A stretch of DNA of 58,600 bases, from assembly GCF_033542235.1 (NCBI RefSeq), contig NZ_JAWRCU010000027.1, positions 1-58,600 on the forward strand. Reading direction: 5' to 3'. Position numbers and translations under genes: made by a program. The notes beneath the pieces are model-generated. The model was not told the DNA's origin, did no database searches, and worked only from the letters and a program-made list of their open reading frames with translations. Shown here piece by piece: positions 55,569 to 58,600 of this stretch. The stretch comes from JAWRCU01 sp033542235 (GTDB taxonomy: Bacteria > Pseudomonadota > Alphaproteobacteria > Rhizobiales > Rhizobiaceae). Within the stretch, counting starts at the first letter, position 1. Every line of letters begins with the position of its first letter.

Positions 55569-57281
55569 TCAGCTATGATGGTCGACGCTGCCGTCCGTCA
55601 CGTTGTAGTCACCACCGACGACCGTCATATCGATGGTGTTGCCCTGCAGGTTGGCACCCATGACGATCTGCTGGTTGAACGCGTTCGTGTCGATCGTGGC
55701 ATCGGCCGTCGCCTGCGACAGTCCTTCTACGAAGCCGTCGTGACCGTTGTTGGAACCCCAGATGCCTGCGTCGCCGGCGCCACCGTCGCCGGTATAGGCG
55801 GTGCCGCCATTGCCGCCGGCTGCGCCGAGGCCGCCGAGGGCATCGCCGACATGGGCGTCTCCGCCTGCGGAATCACCGGCCCAGGCGCCGCTCAGTGCGA
55901 TGCCGCCATGGCCGTCGCCGCCGATCGCCTTGCCGCCATATGCGTCTCCGCCGGTCCCGTCGCCGCTGGTTCCGGCTCCGCCGGCAGCATTGCCGCCGTC
56001 GCCGCCGTCACCGCCCTGGCCCGCGCCGAGGCCGAGGCCCTTGCCGGCTCCGAGGCCGAGGCCAAGACCGTCGCCGCCGGCCGCACCGGCGCCACCGTTG
56101 CCGCTGTTGCCACCGGCGCCGCCGGCGCCGCTGTCACCGCTATACCCGCTATCGCCGCCGTCGCCACCATGGGCACCATTGCCGCCGTCGCCGGCATCAC
56201 CGGAGTCGCCGCCAATGTTCAGGATCGGGATACCTGCCAGGAATGCGTCGACGCCGTCGCCGGCAACAGAATCGCCGCCGTGGCCGCCATTGCCGCCTTC
56301 TTCGCCATTGCCGCCGTCGCCCGTGGCGCCGGTATTGCCACTGTTGCCGCCATTGCCGCCGTCACCGGTGTGCCCGCCATTGCCGCCATCGCCGCCGACA
56401 CCGGCTCCAAGGCCGAGGCCCGCGCCGAGGCCGAGACCCAGCCCGAGGCCAGCACCGCCCGCGCCGCCGGCACCGCCCGTAGCTGCGCCGCCTGTGCCCG
56501 GGCCGCTGAAGCCCTGGCCGCCGGTAGCAGCCCCGCCGGTTGCCGCGCCGCCGATGCCACCGCTTGCCGCGGCCGGCCCACTTGTGGCGTGTCCGCCGGC
56601 GGAGAAGCCGCCGACCGCGATGCCTCCGAAGGCGTTGCCGCCATTGCCGCCATGGCCGCCATTGGCATAAGCATCGTCGCCGCCATTGCCGCCATTGCCG
56701 CCGGCATCGATGCCGTCGGACGAGTGGGCAGTGCCACCCGTTGCGTTGCCGTTCTGGTTCAGCGTGCCGTTGTTCGAGACGCCTGACAGCGTGTCGTCGT
56801 CCGACATGATAGCGTTCTGGCTGAAGACGTTCGCGACATCATTGCCTTCGCCATTGAGCGAGCCGTTCAGAATGTCCTCGAAATTCACGGCGGCCAGGCC
56901 GTTGACGGTCGAATGGCTGATGTCGACGAAATCATTGTCCGTCGGCTTGAAGCCATCCAGGCCGAGATCGACCTTCACGTCGACATTGGTCTTGCTGTCG
57001 ACGTCGACGGTGGTCTTGTTGGAGTTCTCGTTGCTGTTGTGATTGCCGTTCAGGTTGGCATTCAAATTGCCATTGCCATTCAAATTGCCATTGCCGTTCC
57101 CATTCAGGTTGTAAGAGACGCTCTCCTGATGCTGGTCCTGGCCCTGGTTCTCGTGCTGGCCCTGATATTCCTTCTGGGCCTGGTTCTCGTGCTGCTTCTG
57201 ACCCTGATGTTCATCCTGGTTTTGGCTCTGATCCTGGGATGGGTCGTTCCACGGATACAAGTAGCTGTTCTTGCTGCTCAT
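55569..57281 (-). CDS. Gly/Asn-rich PGRS-like repeat protein, probable type I secretion cargo
   Basis: A protein of 570 residues. Residues 1-55 are Gln/Glu/His-rich (MSSKNSYLYPWNDPSQDQSQ..), then ~55-90 is an Asn/Gly run, and ~150-165 contains SQNAIMSDDDTLSG. Residues ~193-525 are a Gly-Gly-x repeat domain with two GLGLGLGAG-rich tracts (~290 and ~425). A compact C-terminus follows (NAFNQQIVMGANLQG, MTVVGGDYNV). There is no Sec signal, so export would be by type I secretion, whose signal is usually C-terminal. ATG 57281 has GAGGAAACGACT before it. It resembles mycobacterial PGRS proteins in style only. An adhesive or matrix role is inferred. Confidence 0.65.
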   Translation of the reverse strand: MSSKNSYLYPWNDPSQDQSQNQDEHQGQKQHENQAQKEYQGQHENQGQDQHQESVSYNLNGNGNGNLNGNGNLNANLNGNHNSNENSNKTTVDVDSKTNVDVKVDLGLDGFKPTDNDFVDISHSTVNGLAAVNFEDILNGSLNGEGNDVANVFSQNAIMSDDDTLSGVSNNGTLNQNGNATGGTAHSSDGIDAGGNGGNGGDDAYANGGHGGNGGNAFGGIAVGGFSAGGHATSGPAAASGGIGGAATGGAATGGQGFSGPGTGGAATGGAGGAGGAGLGLGLGLGAGLGLGAGVGGDGGNGGHTGDGGNGGNSGNTGATGDGGNGEEGGNGGHGGDSVAGDGVDAFLAGIPILNIGGDSGDAGDGGNGAHGGDGGDSGYSGDSGAGGAGGNSGNGGAGAAGGDGLGLGLGAGKGLGLGAGQGGDGGDGGNAAGGAGTSGDGTGGDAYGGKAIGGDGHGGIALSGAWAGDSAGGDAHVGDALGGLGAAGGNGGTAYTGDGGAGDAGIWGSNNGHDGFVEGLSQATADATIDTNAFNQQIVMGANLQGNTIDMTVVGGDYNVTDGSVDHHS

Positions 57282-57949
57282 AGTCGTTTCCTCGGTTTCA
57301 AGTCCGCGACAGCTGAACCGCACTCTTCTGTCACGCGGTCATGAGCTGTGTGCGAAACTAGGCTTCAGTGATCTTGATCGAGTCGCCGGCTGACGCGGGG
57401 ACGTTCAGCCGGACTTGCGGTAATGGTTCAGGCGCGCCACCACCTCCCTTCGCGGGAACAGCAATCAGCCAAGTTTTCGACCCGTCGGTACGCTAAACCT
57501 GCCAACGCCGGATCGTATAGAACCCGGTTGCCTCTGTTCTTTTTTAGAAACGTCAGAAGTGTGCGGGAACGTTGTGAGCTTTGTAAGTTCTCTCTTTGCG
57601 CATAATCCGCGTAAGAGGCACGAACTATTGCCATTCGCTTAGTAATTTAAGTGCGTACCCCCGCTATGATTCTATGTCGGGCGGAGTATCGCTCTACCGC
57701 TTTCGGATTAAACCGGTAGGCGACCGCGGCCGGAATCTGTAGGCTGGCATCAATCTGCGCCTGCATCTGCAGATCGTTTGACGCCCGCGCTGCCCCTCAC
57801 CCTTACCTTTCCCCCGTGAAAAACGGGGAGAGGGGGGCGGCAACGTCTCAGAATCCCCTCTCCCCGTTTTTCACGGGGAGAGGGTAAGGGTGAGGGCAGC
57901 GCTAAGCTAAAAGCAGAAGGCTTTAGGAACCTCTCGTCCGGTGACGCAT
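57282..57949. other. Intergenic region with a RIME-like repeat
   Basis: A 668-base region between the leftward secretion operon and the rightward helical gene. The right third is a palindromic repeat (57787-57903). The rest should hold the operon's promoter, but I see no convincing -35/-10 pair, and no gene. Confidence 0.5.
57787..57903. repeat. RIME-like palindromic repeat, copy C
   Basis: Matches copy A (46514-46630) in length and in its central block GGCGGCAACGTCTCAGAAT, with the same CCCCGTTTTTCACGGGG inner palindrome and GCGCTGCCC ends. Confidence 0.65.
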
Positions 57950-58432
57950 ATGAAAAGATTTCATGAAATACTTCTGGCAATAGGTCAGCTGAATTATACT
58001 TGGACCAATACAGAAAGTCTGCTCATTTACCTGATCGCCGGTCTGGCAAGGACCGACAAGGAAACTGCGATCGTCATCTTCCTGACACTCAACACCACGC
58101 GCGCCCGCCTCGATCTTGTGGAGAGATTGGCCAAACTGGCAAAGACGCCGGCGCCGTGCCGCCAGGAAATCCTCTCCGTCACCCAGCAGCTTGCCCGGCA
58201 GGCGAAGCTCAGAAACAAATACAGCCACTGCATCTATTCATTCGACGAAACCGGCACTCGCGCCAGCACGCAATTGATGCAAATATTCGATTCCAAGGAT
58301 TCCATCAAATATGGAAAGATAGAGCATCTTGACGATAGCGAGATGAAGAGAATAACCGAATCAGTTGAGAAGATAGGACAAACGAACAGGGCGATCTGGG
58401 CGATCGTGCATAAATATTCATTTCCGCATTAG
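57950..58432 (+). CDS. Small helical protein with R-N-x3-H motif (possible HEPN-like)
   Basis: A protein of 160 residues, predicted all-helical. The motif RNKYSH near residue 90 fits R-x4-H with Asn after Arg, a hallmark of HEPN-fold RNases. Other conserved-looking stretches are LNYTWTNTESLLIYLIAGLA and LNTTRARLDLVERLAKLAK. It may instead be a conserved rhizobial protein of unknown role with no nuclease activity. No partner antitoxin gene is visible in the window. GTG 57941 is an alternative start. Confidence 0.55.
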   Translation: MKRFHEILLAIGQLNYTWTNTESLLIYLIAGLARTDKETAIVIFLTLNTTRARLDLVERLAKLAKTPAPCRQEILSVTQQLARQAKLRNKYSHCIYSFDETGTRASTQLMQIFDSKDSIKYGKIEHLDDSEMKRITESVEKIGQTNRAIWAIVHKYSFPH

Positions 58433-58447
58433 GTGGGCGCTTACTGG

Positions 58448-58560
58448 AGTACCCCTCATCCGTCTCGGCGCTACGCGCCGATCCACCTTGCATTGGAAAT
58501 TGTGTACGAAGACGGGTCTCGCAAGGGACGCCAATGGCCGGGTGGCCACCCGGCCATTGG
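58448..58560. repeat. Palindromic repeat cluster at right edge
   Basis: It contains the stem TCGGCGCTACGCGCCGA and a 34-base perfect palindrome at 58527-58560. The CCCCTCATCCGTCTCGGCGC start resembles the ends of the other palindromic elements in the window. It is probably another intergenic mosaic element or a remnant. Confidence 0.45.
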
Positions 58561-58600
58561 CGCCGATCGTCGGATCGCATCCACCTGAACCTGGAGGGTT

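Noticed and set aside
55485..56786. Long plus-strand frames opposite the Gly-rich gene (Ala- and Pro-rich proteins)
   Set aside because: They are mirror readings of Gly-codon repeats on the other strand, with no ribosome sites.

Overview
The window is a high-GC segment of an alphaproteobacterial chromosome or large replicon. Its gene content points to the Rhizobiales, most like Mesorhizobium and relatives: many sugar ABC importers with LacI, GntR, ROK and MocR regulators, a DUF1800/DUF1501 pair behind an ECF sigma factor, and intergenic palindromic mosaic repeats. This placement is inferred from gene families; no marker gene such as rRNA is present.

Layout. Positions 1-123 hold the start of a leftward transposase gene and a pair of terminal direct repeats, so an insertion sequence runs off the left edge. 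An MscS-type channel follows (400-2559). Next are an FCD/GntR regulator and a divergent CUT1 sugar importer operon with a family 2 glycoside hydrolase (2583-9496). Its ATPase gene starts in the usual ATGA overlap but is cut off after about 22 codons (9493-9558). A leftward block of two tandem PP-loop ATPase paralogues and a Wzx-like polysaccharide flippase abuts the cut (9562-13816). A divergent EamA transporter and MocR regulator pair comes next (14180-16575).

Four CUT2-type sugar importer loci follow. They are 16615-22849 (LacI regulator, Gfo/Idh oxidoreductase, TIM-barrel isomerase, binding protein, ATPase, permease), 22923-27900 (GntR regulator with two winged helices, ATPase, binding protein, permease, dehydrogenase), 28045-32499 (binding protein, double ATPase, two permeases), and 37398-46472 (ROK regulator, M20 hydrolase, two paralogous binding proteins, permease, YhfX-like PLP enzyme, ATPase, a decayed SDR, dehydrogenase). 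In several of these, and in the CUT1 operon, a strong hairpin directly follows the binding-protein gene, which would let that protein be made in excess over the membrane parts. Between the third and fourth loci lies an ECF sigma factor module with a small membrane protein, a Metal_resist/CpxP-like protein, DUF1800 and DUF1501 (32695-36754), then a zinc-ribbon protein.

After the Tex RNA-binding protein (46793-49120) a leftward four-gene type I secretion locus occupies 49509-57281: an HlyD adaptor, an ABC exporter with a long disordered N-terminus, and two large unusual proteins. One is Gly/Asn-rich and resembles a PGRS repeat protein; the other has alternating motif repeats. They share a short S-D-D-D motif and are probably the exported cargo. 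This is the least explained and most interesting part of the window. Three palindromic repeat elements (46514-46630, 49211-49395, 57787-57903) flank the tex/secretion region, and a small all-helical protein with an R-N-x3-H motif (possible HEPN-like fold) lies at the right end.
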